Shown: positions 1 through 8,249 of the stretch, piece by piece | Numbering within the stretch: position 1 is the first letter of the stretch | Layout: the number at the start of each line of letters is the position of its first letter | Origin: Halorientalis regularis | GTDB lineage: Archaea > Halobacteriota > Halobacteria > Halobacteriales > Haloarculaceae | DNA: 64,000 nucleotides | Direction: 5' to 3' | Assembly: GCF_023698535.1 (NCBI RefSeq) | Contig: NZ_JALJCL010000007.1 | Location: forward strand, 124,001 to 188,000 | Program-made: the position numbers and the translations under genes | The notes under the pieces: model-generated | Told to the model about the DNA's origin: nothing | The model's input: the letters and a program-made list of their open reading frames with translations, nothing else | The model's database searches: none

Positions 1-1
1 C

Positions 2-94
2 GTGGTCGAGCACAGCATCGCGACCGATCCGGCCGGTGCGACCGGAACGGCCGTGTCGGTCGGCGAGACCGAAAACAGACTGGAGGAGCGATAG
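2..94 (+). CDS. C-terminal fragment of an unidentified protein (5' end outside window)
   Basis: An open frame enters from the left edge and ends at TAG (92-94), one base before the GTG start of the next gene. The visible 30 residues are acidic, ending GETENRLEER. This is too little to assign a family. Tight spacing to the following membrane-protein gene suggests one operon. The only support is the open frame, codon composition and spacing. Confidence 0.45.
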   Translation: MVEHSIATDPAGATGTAVSVGETENRLEER

Positions 95-95
95 C

Positions 96-1130
96 GTGTC
101 CGAGCGCACCCGTCGCGGGATCGCGGTCACGCTCGTCCAGTACGCGGTCGGCATCGCGGCGCTGGCCTGGCTGGTGACCCAGATCGACATCGGGAACGTC
201 CTCACCCTGCTCGGCCGGCTAGATGCCGCGACGGTCCTGGCCGTGCTGGCTGTCAGCGTCGCCGGCCTCCTGGCACGCTTCTACACGTGGTACGTCGTGA
301 GCCGTCCGTTCGGGGACGTGCGCTACCGGGAGGCCGCCAGCGCCGACCTGATCGTGAAGTTCGTCAACCAGTTGCTCCCCTCGCGGCTCTCCGGCCGGGT
401 CGCCGCGCCGTTCGTCATCCGGAGCCAGATGGGGATCAGTTACGCCGACGCGACGGCGACGGCCGGCGTCCACACGGGCATCTACGCGGTCTATTACGGC
501 CTCGTCGCGGTGGTCGGCGTCGGGTTCGTCTCCGGCCGACTCCCCTGGGGCTTGCTCGCGCTCGTGGGCCTCTCGACGGGACTCTACGTCGCCGCCGGCG
601 GATTCGTCCTCATCGCGGGGATGAACCTCGCATTTCTGGACCGGGTGATCGAGGGACTCGCCGCGCTGATCGGCCGGGTACCACGCGTCGGCGCTGGGCT
701 GGCCGAGCGCCTGCGCAACGTGATGGAGTTCACCACTGCCTCGACGGTCTCGTTCCGGGCGCTGACGACCGACCCGCGCGTCTGGCTCCACTACGGGGCG
801 GGCTGGCTCGGCGCGCTGGTCCTCGCACCCGGTCTGCGAGTCCTCCTCTTGCTCGGTGGCTTCGGGTCGGGATTCGAGCCTGTTGTCCTGCTCCCGGTCG
901 TTCTCGTGGCGGCCTACAGCGTCACTCTGCTCCCGCTCACCCCGGGCGGTGTCGGCGTCACCGAAGCGACCGCGACCGCCGTGTTCGTCGCGCTCGGGGT
1001 CCCCAGCGATGTGATCGTGCCGGTCATCCTGATCGACCGCGTACTCGGGACCTACCTGCCGGCGGTCGCGGGCTGGTACCCCACGCTGAAAGTGGACGTG
1101 TCCTCGCTGGCTCCGGATCGAGAGGCGTGA
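96..1130 (+). CDS. Flippase-like integral membrane protein (LPG synthase TM / UPF0104 family)
   Basis: This 344-residue protein is almost entirely membrane helices. It carries two features typical of the lysylphosphatidylglycerol-synthase transmembrane (UPF0104, flippase-like) family: an NQLLPSRLSGR segment near residue 90 and a late PLTPGGVGVTEA segment near residue 290. Haloarchaeal relatives are linked to lipid-linked sugar metabolism (the AglD C-terminal region is of this type), but substrate is unknown. An earlier in-frame ATG at 36 overlaps the upstream gene; the GTG at 96 directly after that gene's stop is the better start. A GT-C glycosyltransferase converges from the other side, compatible with cell-surface glycan work, which is inference. 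Confidence 0.8.
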   Translation: MSERTRRGIAVTLVQYAVGIAALAWLVTQIDIGNVLTLLGRLDAATVLAVLAVSVAGLLARFYTWYVVSRPFGDVRYREAASADLIVKFVNQLLPSRLSGRVAAPFVIRSQMGISYADATATAGVHTGIYAVYYGLVAVVGVGFVSGRLPWGLLALVGLSTGLYVAAGGFVLIAGMNLAFLDRVIEGLAALIGRVPRVGAGLAERLRNVMEFTTASTVSFRALTTDPRVWLHYGAGWLGALVLAPGLRVLLLLGGFGSGFEPVVLLPVVLVAAYSVTLLPLTPGGVGVTEATATAVFVALGVPSDVIVPVILIDRVLGTYLPAVAGWYPTLKVDVSSLAPDREA

Positions 1131-1140
1131 ACGCCGGCGC

Positions 1141-2937
1141 TCAGAACGGCGGGAACCGGCCGTAGCCACACTCGCCGTCCCGCTGTAAGATGACGGTGTA
1201 CTGGTTCTCCGCGAGTTCCTGCTCGTCGGCGAACTGGTCGGTCTGGGGAACCAGCCCGACGTGGAACAGGTCCGTCAGCGACCCCGGCGTCGGTCGATCC
1301 GGGACGAAGTTCGGCGGGCGCGGGCCGAACTCGGCGACGATGCGGTAGCTGTATTCGCCCGAGAGGAGTTCCCGGAAATATTCCTGCTGGGCGCGACCGT
1401 TTCGGTAGTAGGTGCCGTTTTTCAGGTAGAGCAGGTCGCGATACCCCAGCTGGATGTACTCGGGGCAGTCGACGATGGCGGCCGCTTCGGCGTCGTCTTC
1501 CGGTCCGAACAGGTGGTTGATCCGCATGTCGTGCGGGACGGCGGCGTCGTGGAAGTCACGCCGGTACACCTCCATCGTGGCGTTCCCGTCGGCGTTGTCC
1601 TGAAGCCACTCGGTCGCCTCGTCGCGGGGCATCGAGGCATAGCCGCCGACGCCGACCCCGGCGTAGATGCCCGTCGTCACCAGCAAGAGCGCGATCACCG
1701 CGGTCCCGATGTCGGGCTCTCGCTCGCGCAACCCGATCAGCGACAGCGCGACCAGGAGTGCGATCAGGGGGAAGGTCGGCAACAGGTGGTGAACACGGAA
1801 GTCGTGCCACCGCGAGAACAACAGCAGGTAGATCACGAGCGGGAGGACCGTCAGCGCGTAGGCGGGCGTGTACGTCGCGCGATCGCGCAGGGTGGCGAGG
1901 CTGGCGACGACGCCGACCAGCGATGCAAAAAAGAGCGGAAGTCCGAGTCCACTGAAGTAACCCCGCAGGAACCACCACCAGGTCGGTGCGGTCGGACCGG
2001 TGACACGATTCCCTCTCGCGACGGACTGCCCGAACAGCCGTTCGAGGACGGGATCGACAGCGCCGACCAGGAAGGTCGGGTAACCGGCGAGGATGGCGAC
2101 CAACCCCAGGAGCGCGCCGCCGACGACCAGCCACGGCTGGAACAGCGCCGACCACGTGGGCTCTTCGGTCCCCCAGGCCCGCAGGACGAACCCGATCCCG
2201 ATCAGGAGGACGATGGGCGCGGCGGTCAGCTTGAACGCGATTGCGACCCCGCCGGCCGCGCTGGCCGCGAAGAACGTGGTTCGGTCGCCGGCCCGGACGT
2301 AGCGGACGAGCAGGTACAGCGCCAGCAGGAAGAAAAACAGTGCCGGCATGTCTTCGCCGCCCTCGTGGGCGATGGTGAGAAACCCGAAGGTGAGCGTCAA
2401 CACGAGCGCGGCCAGCCGGCCGGTCGCACGGTCCCGGAGTTCGGTGCCGAGCCGGTAGGTCAGGTAGACCGCACCGACGGCGAAGGCGGCGTTGAACAGC
2501 CTGACGAACACGAGACTCCACGTCCAGATCCACTCCGGCGTGGTGTGCCAGGCCGGGTAGAAGCCGAATTCGGGGTCTGGATAGCCCAGTTCGGTGAACG
2601 CCCACAGATCGCCGACCAGCACCGCCACGAGCAAGACGGGCAGCAGCGCCAGCCCGAACAGGTACAGCGTCGGGCCGAACGGGACCCGGCTCCACTCGAC
2701 GCTGTTCTGGAGCGTCTCGATACTCGGATCGGCGAGCATCCGCCCTATGGGGACCATCGCGTCGAGCAGGCGGCTCTTCTCGTCCCTGGTGGCGAAGTTG
2801 GGGATGCGGTGCCAGAACCAGAAACTGCACAGCACGCCCGCGAGCAAGACGATGAACGGCAGGTACGGATCGGACCGGAGGTCGTCCGCGACCTGTGCGC
2901 GGACGCGGCCGAGGAGGGCACGAATACGGGACGCCAT
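1141..2937 (-). CDS. GT-C fold membrane glycosyltransferase (family 39 / ArnT-like)
   Basis: A 598-residue polytopic membrane protein. The N-terminus is cytoplasmic and basic, followed by a first helix and a loop with NFATRDEKSRLLD, matching the acidic first-loop motif of GT-C dolichyl- or polyprenyl-phosphate-sugar transferases. Around ten further helices follow, then a soluble C-terminal domain (about residues 480-598) with CPEYIQLGY and EFGPRPPNFVPDRP. ATG at 2937 was chosen because upstream codons are low-complexity Arg/Pro translation. It is a clear paralogue of the protein at 24853-26694, sharing the catalytic loop, a WWWFLRGY motif, an HHLLPT motif and the C-terminal domain. It probably transfers a sugar from a lipid carrier outside the cell; donor and acceptor are unknown. 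Confidence 0.8.
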   Translation of the reverse strand: MASRIRALLGRVRAQVADDLRSDPYLPFIVLLAGVLCSFWFWHRIPNFATRDEKSRLLDAMVPIGRMLADPSIETLQNSVEWSRVPFGPTLYLFGLALLPVLLVAVLVGDLWAFTELGYPDPEFGFYPAWHTTPEWIWTWSLVFVRLFNAAFAVGAVYLTYRLGTELRDRATGRLAALVLTLTFGFLTIAHEGGEDMPALFFFLLALYLLVRYVRAGDRTTFFAASAAGGVAIAFKLTAAPIVLLIGIGFVLRAWGTEEPTWSALFQPWLVVGGALLGLVAILAGYPTFLVGAVDPVLERLFGQSVARGNRVTGPTAPTWWWFLRGYFSGLGLPLFFASLVGVVASLATLRDRATYTPAYALTVLPLVIYLLLFSRWHDFRVHHLLPTFPLIALLVALSLIGLREREPDIGTAVIALLLVTTGIYAGVGVGGYASMPRDEATEWLQDNADGNATMEVYRRDFHDAAVPHDMRINHLFGPEDDAEAAAIVDCPEYIQLGYRDLLYLKNGTYYRNGRAQQEYFRELLSGEYSYRIVAEFGPRPPNFVPDRPTPGSLTDLFHVGLVPQTDQFADEQELAENQYTVILQRDGECGYGRFPPF

Positions 2938-2977
2938 ACCCGATCCAATCCGCGACTGCGATAAAAACGGAACGGAG

Positions 2978-4042
2978 TCAGTCGCTCGTCGGAGCGGCCA
3001 GCCCCACGTCGATCTCGCCGGCGTCGAGTTCTTCCTCGACCTCGCGGGCGGCCTGGACCATGTTCTCCATCTTGCCGTAGGCCACCTCACGGGGCAGAAG
3101 CTTCAGGCCGCAGTCCGGTGAGACGGTGAGTCGCTCCGGCGGGACGACCTCGAAGCCCTTCACGATGTTCTCCTTGATCTCCTCGACGGGTTCGACCTCC
3201 GCGACGTGGGCGTCGACGACGCCGAGCGCGAGGTCCTTCGTGAACTCGTGCTCGGTGAACACGTCGAGTTGCTCGTAGTTACCGTTGCAGAGTTCCAGAT
3301 CGTACTCGTCGACGGGGTAGTCGAGCATCTCGGGGTAGATGCGCGAGTAGTCGCCGTAACAGACGTGGAGGCCGACGCGCACGTCTTCCGGGATGTCGTC
3401 GACGATCCGGTCGAGACAGGCACCGACGATGGCGTGATCGTCCGGCGTCGTCGCGAGCGCAGGCTCGTCGATCTGGATGTACTTCGCACCGGCGTCGACG
3501 AGGCGGTCGATCTCCTCGTTGACGAGGTCGGCCAGGTCGTAGGCCAGCTGTTCCTCGTCGTCGTAGACCTCGTTGAACGACCAGTTCGCGAGCGTGTACG
3601 GACCCGTGATGGGGACCTTGACCGGGCGCTCCGAGACCGAGTCGGTGAACTCGAACTCGTCGACGAGCCACTCCTCGCCGTACTCGACCTCCTCGACGAC
3701 GGAGGGCTTGTCGAAGTAGTTGTGGCCCCAGACCTTGACGCGGCCGTTAAACTCGTAGCCCTCGATCAGGTGTGCGAAGTACTCCACCATCTCGTTGCGC
3801 CGCATCTCGCCGTCACAGATCACGTCCATCCCGGTGCGCTCGTGTTCCTCGGTGATGAGACGGGATGCGTCGTCGGTGGCCTCCTCCCAGTCGTCTTCGT
3901 CGAAACTGGCATCCTCGTCTTCGAGGAGTTCGCGGGCACGGTCGAGCCACTTGGGTTTCTTGTAACTGCCGACGACGGTCGTCAGCAGGAAGTGGTCGTT
4001 TGGGTGGTTCTCCGGGTGGAACTGTTCTCGGGTGTCGGTCAT
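2978..4042 (-). CDS. metE: Methionine synthase, cobalamin-independent type, catalytic half (MetE C-terminal-like)
   Basis: This 354-residue protein matches the C-terminal catalytic barrel of MetE, which methylates homocysteine to methionine using a zinc-bound thiolate. Likely zinc ligands are visible: the His and Cys of GLHVCYGD near residue 235 and the Cys of SPDCGLKLLP near residue 320. It lacks the N-terminal tetraglutamate-folate domain of bacterial MetE, as usual in archaea, so the methyl donor may not be a folate. The ATG at 4042 overlaps the stop of the upstream homologue by 4 bp (ATGA), so the two are probably co-translated. The longer open frame upstream is the other gene's shadow. 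Confidence 0.88.
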   Translation of the reverse strand: MTDTREQFHPENHPNDHFLLTTVVGSYKKPKWLDRARELLEDEDASFDEDDWEEATDDASRLITEEHERTGMDVICDGEMRRNEMVEYFAHLIEGYEFNGRVKVWGHNYFDKPSVVEEVEYGEEWLVDEFEFTDSVSERPVKVPITGPYTLANWSFNEVYDDEEQLAYDLADLVNEEIDRLVDAGAKYIQIDEPALATTPDDHAIVGACLDRIVDDIPEDVRVGLHVCYGDYSRIYPEMLDYPVDEYDLELCNGNYEQLDVFTEHEFTKDLALGVVDAHVAEVEPVEEIKENIVKGFEVVPPERLTVSPDCGLKLLPREVAYGKMENMVQAAREVEEELDAGEIDVGLAAPTSD

Positions 4043-5034
4043 GCGAGCATCACCTCTTTGTTCACGGCGGCCAGGGCGTCCAGTTTCGCCTCGTACTTGT
4101 TGACCGGGAGATAGAACGTCTCGGTGTTGATGGTCGCGTAGATGGTCTCGAAGTCGGTGCTGGGGGTGTTGTCGCCGACCCACTCGATCCGCTCGGCGAT
4201 TGTCTCTGGCTCCTCGACCAGCGTGTTCTGACCGTCGACCACACCGAGGGCCACGTCGTCCTTGGTGCCGTACTCGCTGATGTTGTAGACGTTGTCCTCG
4301 TGGTTTGCCACGAAGTCGAAGCCGATGGCGTCCACGTCGGCGTCCATCAGGTGGGCGTACACTTTCTCGTCGAGCGCGCCCCAGTAGGTGTGGGCGACGA
4401 CCTCGGCGTCGGCGGCCGCGGCGACGGCGTCGATGGCCTCGCTGGCCCGTTCGTCTTCGCCGTCTTCGGGCGGGTTCTCCACGAGGGAGGGTTCGAGCAG
4501 GAACAGCGTCTCCACGTCGGGGAACGCGTCGATCTCGTCGGCCAGGAAGTCCGCGACGGCGTCGAGGAAGGCCCCGTCGTCACCGTAGTGTTCGTCGGTC
4601 GCCAGATCGGCCAGCGAGTACGGACCGGGGAGAACCGCCTGCAGACCGGAATCGACCTGTTCGCTCGCCGCGTCGAGTTCGGCAGCCACGTCGCCGGTCG
4701 CGGCCAGATCGTCCGTCACGACGGGCTCGCGGTAGAAGTTGTTGTTGTCGTAGTACCGGACGATTCCGCGGGTCTCGACGGCGTCGGCGACCGCGAGCGG
4801 GTGCGCGATCATGTCGTCCCAGCGGCCCTGCCCCTCGACGATCCGGTCGAGACCGGCCGACTGCTGGTGGTCGACGTACTCACTGCGAACGCGCTCGTAG
4901 GCGTCTTCGATTTCCTCGCTCTCCGTCCCGTCGATCAGATCGGCCTTCTGGTGGCCCTTCAGATCGGATAAGTCGTCTTTCGCCCAATCGGGCAACGGGT
5001 ACAACCCCGGTGTCGTCGTAACTACCTCTGACAT
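4039..5034 (-). CDS. MetE-like barrel protein lacking the zinc site, partner of the downstream methionine synthase
   Basis: A 331-residue homologue of the MetE barrel and first gene of the pair. Where the downstream protein has HVCYG and SPDCG, this one has HTYWG (near residue 228) and NTETFYLP (near residue 305), so the Cys zinc ligands are missing. By analogy with bacterial MetE, whose N-terminal half is a non-catalytic copy of the barrel, it may be a structural or substrate-binding partner rather than an independent methyltransferase. Haloarchaeal genomes commonly annotate both as methionine synthase. A TATA-like AAATATTAAA lies about 30 nt upstream of ATG. Confidence 0.8.
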   Translation of the reverse strand: MSEVVTTTPGLYPLPDWAKDDLSDLKGHQKADLIDGTESEEIEDAYERVRSEYVDHQQSAGLDRIVEGQGRWDDMIAHPLAVADAVETRGIVRYYDNNNFYREPVVTDDLAATGDVAAELDAASEQVDSGLQAVLPGPYSLADLATDEHYGDDGAFLDAVADFLADEIDAFPDVETLFLLEPSLVENPPEDGEDERASEAIDAVAAAADAEVVAHTYWGALDEKVYAHLMDADVDAIGFDFVANHEDNVYNISEYGTKDDVALGVVDGQNTLVEEPETIAERIEWVGDNTPSTDFETIYATINTETFYLPVNKYEAKLDALAAVNKEVMLA

Positions 5035-5059
5035 TGCACCACCCTACGAAATGACGGTG

Positions 5060-5069
5060 TTTAATATTT
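5060..5069 (-). promoter_or_regulatory. Box A (TATA) of the metE-like operon
   Basis: The minus strand reads AAATATTAAA 26-35 nt before the ATG at 5034, the spacing expected for a haloarchaeal leaderless or near-leaderless transcript. Confidence 0.5.
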
Positions 5070-5276
5070 GCTAATCGGTTTGATGACTGTCAGTTATACA
5101 CGGACCGTTACCGACCGAGTATTCCCCCGCGCTAGCACGACTTCACCTCCGCGACCGGTTTTTGATCGACCAACCGATCCGTCAGTGGCAACTGTTGGCC
5201 TCTGTGAATTTATTTTCGTTTAATCTTCTTCTAAAATTAGTTTTGTTTCAGGAGGTCTGTGTGGTCAATCATCTTT

Positions 5277-5283
5277 CTTATTA
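5277..5283 (+). promoter_or_regulatory. Box A (TATA) of the small secreted peptide gene
   Basis: CTTATTA lies 27 nt upstream of the ATG at 5310 within an AT-rich stretch (about 5195-5290) that stands out from the GC-rich surroundings. The spacing predicts a leaderless transcript. Confidence 0.45.
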
Positions 5284-5309
5284 GTCGAGTCCGAGTAGCG
5301 GCGGGTGGC

Positions 5310-5498
5310 ATGAAACGGATTGCCATGAAAGCGGTCCTCGCCGTTCTGGCGGGGGTGTTCGGGGTTGGAACAGCAGCGGCCCAGAGCTCCGGGGGGAGCG
5401 GGGGTCTGAGCAACATCCTGCAGAAACTCCTCAGCGCCTTGCCGCCCGAGATTACCAGCCAGCTCTTCGAGCTTGCGCGGTCGCTGGGTCTCGCGTAA
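5310..5498 (+). CDS. Small secreted hypothetical peptide
   Basis: A 62-residue protein starting MKRIAMKAVLAVLAG, with a textbook Sec signal: basic start, hydrophobic core, and Ala-x-Ala before residue 25 (GTAAAQS). The mature part would be about 37 residues: a Gly/Ser spacer, then an amphipathic stretch with SALPPEITSQLFELARSLG. It has no Cys, so disulphide-stabilised toxins are unlikely. Support comes from the signal peptide, a promoter 27 nt upstream and a downstream T-run. No function is proposed; a short surface-active or signalling peptide is possible but speculative. Confidence 0.6.
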   Translation: MKRIAMKAVLAVLAGVFGVGTAAAQSSGGSGGLSNILQKLLSALPPEITSQLFELARSLGLA

Positions 5499-5514
5499 CC
5501 GGCAACTGCGGCGC

Positions 5515-5520
5515 TTTTTT
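5515..5520 (+). terminator. Oligo-T terminator after the small peptide gene
   Basis: Six T residues follow a GC-rich run 16 nt after the stop codon, the usual form of intrinsic termination in archaea. The convergent methyltransferase gene begins right after it. Confidence 0.4.
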
Positions 5521-5523
5521 CGA

Positions 5524-6093
5524 TCAACGGCGAATCGACAGGACGACGAGTCGCTCGAACGCGTGTTTCTCGGCCCCGACTTCCTCGGCGGACAGCCCCT
5601 GCTGGGCGGCGTCGTCGACGACCGCGTCGAGTCCGGTGAGCGTCGAAAGCAAGAGCAACACGCGGCCGTCGGGTGCGAGGACGCGCTCGACACCGTCGAG
5701 GAAGGGTTCGATCACCGCACGGCCGTCTTCCCCGCCGGAGAGGGCGTACTCCATCCAGTCGTCGCGTTCGTCCTCCGGTGGCGTGGGCAGGTACGGTGGG
5801 TTGAACAGGACGTAGTCGAACGCGCCGTCCCGAAAGGGATCGGTCAGGTTGCACTGCACCACCGGAACGCCGTTCTCGCGGGCCTCGCGGCAGGCCAGCG
5901 GGTTGATGTCCGCACCCACTACGTCGGCCCCCGCATCGGCGGCCACGCTGGCGACGTAGCCGCTCCCGGTCCCCACGTCGAGGACGAGATCGCCGTCCCC
6001 GACGCGTTCGGCGGCCGTCTCGGCCAGCAACCGTGAATCCTCGGCGGGCTGATACACCTGCTCCAGATCACGTCGCTCGGCGAGATCGGTCAC
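5524..6093 (-). CDS. HemK2-type protein glutamine methyltransferase
   Basis: A 189-residue class I SAM-dependent methyltransferase. Motif I is LDVGTGSGYVASVAAD (near residue 38) and the HemK/PrmC signature is FNPPYLP (near residue 95), which positions a glutamine side chain. Archaeal and eukaryotic HemK2/Mtq2 proteins methylate the GGQ glutamine of release factor aRF1; that role is inferred from family and short length (no PrmC N-terminal domain). It is the last gene of the L21e-ksgA operon and its GTG start overlaps the mscS stop (GTGA). Confidence 0.85.
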   Translation of the reverse strand: MTDLAERRDLEQVYQPAEDSRLLAETAAERVGDGDLVLDVGTGSGYVASVAADAGADVVGADINPLACREARENGVPVVQCNLTDPFRDGAFDYVLFNPPYLPTPPEDERDDWMEYALSGGEDGRAVIEPFLDGVERVLAPDGRVLLLLSTLTGLDAVVDDAAQQGLSAEEVGAEKHAFERLVVLSIRR

Positions 6094-7349
6094 GACTCGT
6101 CGGCCTCCGGTGGCTTCGCGTCCGAGTCGGTGGGTTCGGCTCCGTCTCCCGCTGCAGTTCTGGAGTCGTCAGACGGTGTCTCACCGCTCCCGTCGGCCGT
6201 CTCGCCATCCCCGGCGTCCCCGGCGTCGCCGTCGGTGGCCAACGCGGTCGTCTCACCGCCAGCGAGTTTGCGTCCCGACGCTTCCTCGCGGCCCATGAGT
6301 TCCCGCTGGGGGAAGGGGATCTTGATGCCCTCGCGCTTGAAGGCGGCCTTGACGGCCTCGACGACTGCCGACCGGACCTGCCAGCGACGCTGTGCGCTCG
6401 GACTGTCGATCCAGAAGCGACACTCGAGGACGACGGCCGAGTCGCCGAAGCGCTTGAGGATCACGAACGGATCGGGTTTTTCCAGAACCTCGTCGAGGCC
6501 GGTCATCGCGTCCCGTGCCACTTCGGCGGCGCGTTCAGGATCGGCGTCGTAGTCGACGCCGACTTCCACGTCCACCCGGAGCCGCCCGGCACGCGAGCGG
6601 TTGACGACCGCGTTGCTCGTCACGATGTCGTTGGGAACTATGACGTACTCGTCCTCGGGCGTCTTGATCTCCGTGTTGAAGATCGTCACGTCGGTGACGA
6701 CCCCCTCGCGCTCGGCGACCTCGACCCAGTCGCCCACGTCGAACGGCCGCGAAAAGAGCAGGACGAACCCCGCCAGCACCGCGGCCAGCGTCTGTCGCGC
6801 GGCCAGGCCGACGACGACACCGAGGAACCCAGCCCCGAGCAGGAGGTTGCTCAGGTCCACGCCCCAGATCGAGAACGCGCCGAGGATGGCAAACAGGTAG
6901 ACGCCGACCTGCGCGAGGTGGTAGCCGATCTCGCGCTGGTGGGACGAGATGGCCGAGCGCTGTTCGGCCAGGTCCTCCACGATCCGCTTTATCAGGATCG
7001 TCAGCGCGTACGCGAAGACGAACAGGAAGACGGTGATGAGGACCCGGACCAGCGAGCGCGGGTCGGCCCGGACCAGTTCGATCAGCGTCGCCGCCTCGTC
7101 GGAGGCCCGCCAGACGACGAGCACGAGCGTCCCGGCCGCGATGGTCGATACGATCACCAGCCCGGCCTGAACCCCCTCGACGAGCGGATTACTCAGCGAG
7201 AGGCGGTTCTTGAGTGGCGACCCGGCACGCCGGATCGTGACCGACAGTGCGACCAGCGCCGCGACGGTGGCGACCGTCGCCAGGACCCGTAGCAGCCGAG
7301 TGTCGATCACCCCCTGGATCGCCTCGACGAACGAGACCGCGAGGCTCAC
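6090..7349 (-). CDS. mscS: Small-conductance mechanosensitive channel, MscS family
   Basis: A 419-residue membrane protein. Several N-terminal helices precede the pore helix with Gly/Ala repeats (LGAGFLGVVVGLAARQ, about residues 155-170), then the MscS beta domain (RPFDVGDWVEV) and an alpha/beta vestibule. The last ~90 residues are a disordered acidic Asp/Gly/Thr-rich tail, common in halophiles. It would release osmolytes on membrane tension, for example on dilution of brine. The GTG start overlaps the ksgA stop by 4 bp and its own stop overlaps hemK2, so it is translationally embedded between two rRNA/translation-modification genes. Confidence 0.88.
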   Translation of the reverse strand: MSLAVSFVEAIQGVIDTRLLRVLATVATVAALVALSVTIRRAGSPLKNRLSLSNPLVEGVQAGLVIVSTIAAGTLVLVVWRASDEAATLIELVRADPRSLVRVLITVFLFVFAYALTILIKRIVEDLAEQRSAISSHQREIGYHLAQVGVYLFAILGAFSIWGVDLSNLLLGAGFLGVVVGLAARQTLAAVLAGFVLLFSRPFDVGDWVEVAEREGVVTDVTIFNTEIKTPEDEYVIVPNDIVTSNAVVNRSRAGRLRVDVEVGVDYDADPERAAEVARDAMTGLDEVLEKPDPFVILKRFGDSAVVLECRFWIDSPSAQRRWQVRSAVVEAVKAAFKREGIKIPFPQRELMGREEASGRKLAGGETTALATDGDAGDAGDGETADGSGETPSDDSRTAAGDGAEPTDSDAKPPEADES

Positions 7350-8215
7350 GGCTCGCCCACCTCCCAGGCCAGCCGTGCCAGCTCCGCGAACTCCGCGGGT
7401 GTGACTTTCCCCGCGCGCCGCCCCATCAGCTCCGCGTCGGCAGCGTCGACGACGGCGTCGGGATCGTCGAGCCCCGAGATGTGCGCCGTGTTCCGGACCG
7501 CGTTGCGCATCGTCTTTCGTCGCTGGGTGAACACGGCCGTGACGAAATCGAGGAAGAAGTCGTCGTCCGGCACGTCGTAGTCGGGGTCGCGGGGCCGTGC
7601 GCGGACGACGGCACTCTCGACGGCCGGTGGCGGCGAGAACGCCTCCTTCGGGATGGTCTCGACAACCTCCACGTCCGCGTAGTGACCAGCTGTCACCGAG
7701 AGGCGACCGTATTCGTCGGTTGCCGGGTCGGCCGCCATCCGCTCGGCGAACTCCCGCTGGAACATCAACACGAGGGGGCGATCCCGGGGCAGGAGTCGAA
7801 ACGCGATCTCGCTGGACACGCCGTAGGGAAGGTTCGAGACCGAGAGCGTGAAATCCGGGAGTTCCACGTCGAGCGCGTCGCCCTCGATCACGGTGAGGCG
7901 GTCGGCCTCGATCTCGCCGGCGAACTCCTCGCGGAGGAAGGCGGCAAGGTCTGGGTCGCGCTCGATCACGGTCACGCGGTCGGCGAGGGTGAGCAGGCGG
8001 TCGGTCAGCGCACCAGTCCCGCCGCCGATTTCGAGGACGTGACTCGTCTCGGCGTCGATCTCGGTGGCGTAGCTCGGCAGCCGGTCGAGGACGCGGTCGT
8101 CGACGAGGAAGTGCTGGTCCCGGTCGGGATCGCCGCGCACACCGGCGCGGGCCAGCAGGGCGTCGGGGTCGCGGCTACCGGGCGTCGGCGCATCGTCGGC
8201 GGGGCCACCGGTCAT
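7346..8215 (-). CDS. ksgA: 16S rRNA dimethyladenosine transferase KsgA/Dim1
   Basis: A 289-residue SAM-dependent enzyme that dimethylates two adjacent adenosines near the 3' end of 16S rRNA in late small-subunit assembly. QHFLVDD near residue 34, motif I VLEIGGGTGALTDRL, and catalytic motif NLPYGVSSEI are all present. ATG at 8215 is preferred over a TTG at 8242, which would put start codons too close to the upstream stop. The order L21e-rpoF-DUF655-ksgA is a well-known archaeal arrangement and supports the call. Confidence 0.93.
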   Translation of the reverse strand: MTGGPADDAPTPGSRDPDALLARAGVRGDPDRDQHFLVDDRVLDRLPSYATEIDAETSHVLEIGGGTGALTDRLLTLADRVTVIERDPDLAAFLREEFAGEIEADRLTVIEGDALDVELPDFTLSVSNLPYGVSSEIAFRLLPRDRPLVLMFQREFAERMAADPATDEYGRLSVTAGHYADVEVVETIPKEAFSPPPAVESAVVRARPRDPDYDVPDDDFFLDFVTAVFTQRRKTMRNAVRNTAHISGLDDPDAVVDAADAELMGRRAGKVTPAEFAELARLAWEVGEP

Positions 8216-8249
8216 TGCCGGAACCTGAACCTCGCCGACCAAAAACGTG

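Noticed and set aside
5035-5260. Possible riboswitch upstream of the metE pair
   Set aside because: The TATA lies about 30 nt from the start codon, leaving no leader to fold; no SAM riboswitch-like stems were seen.
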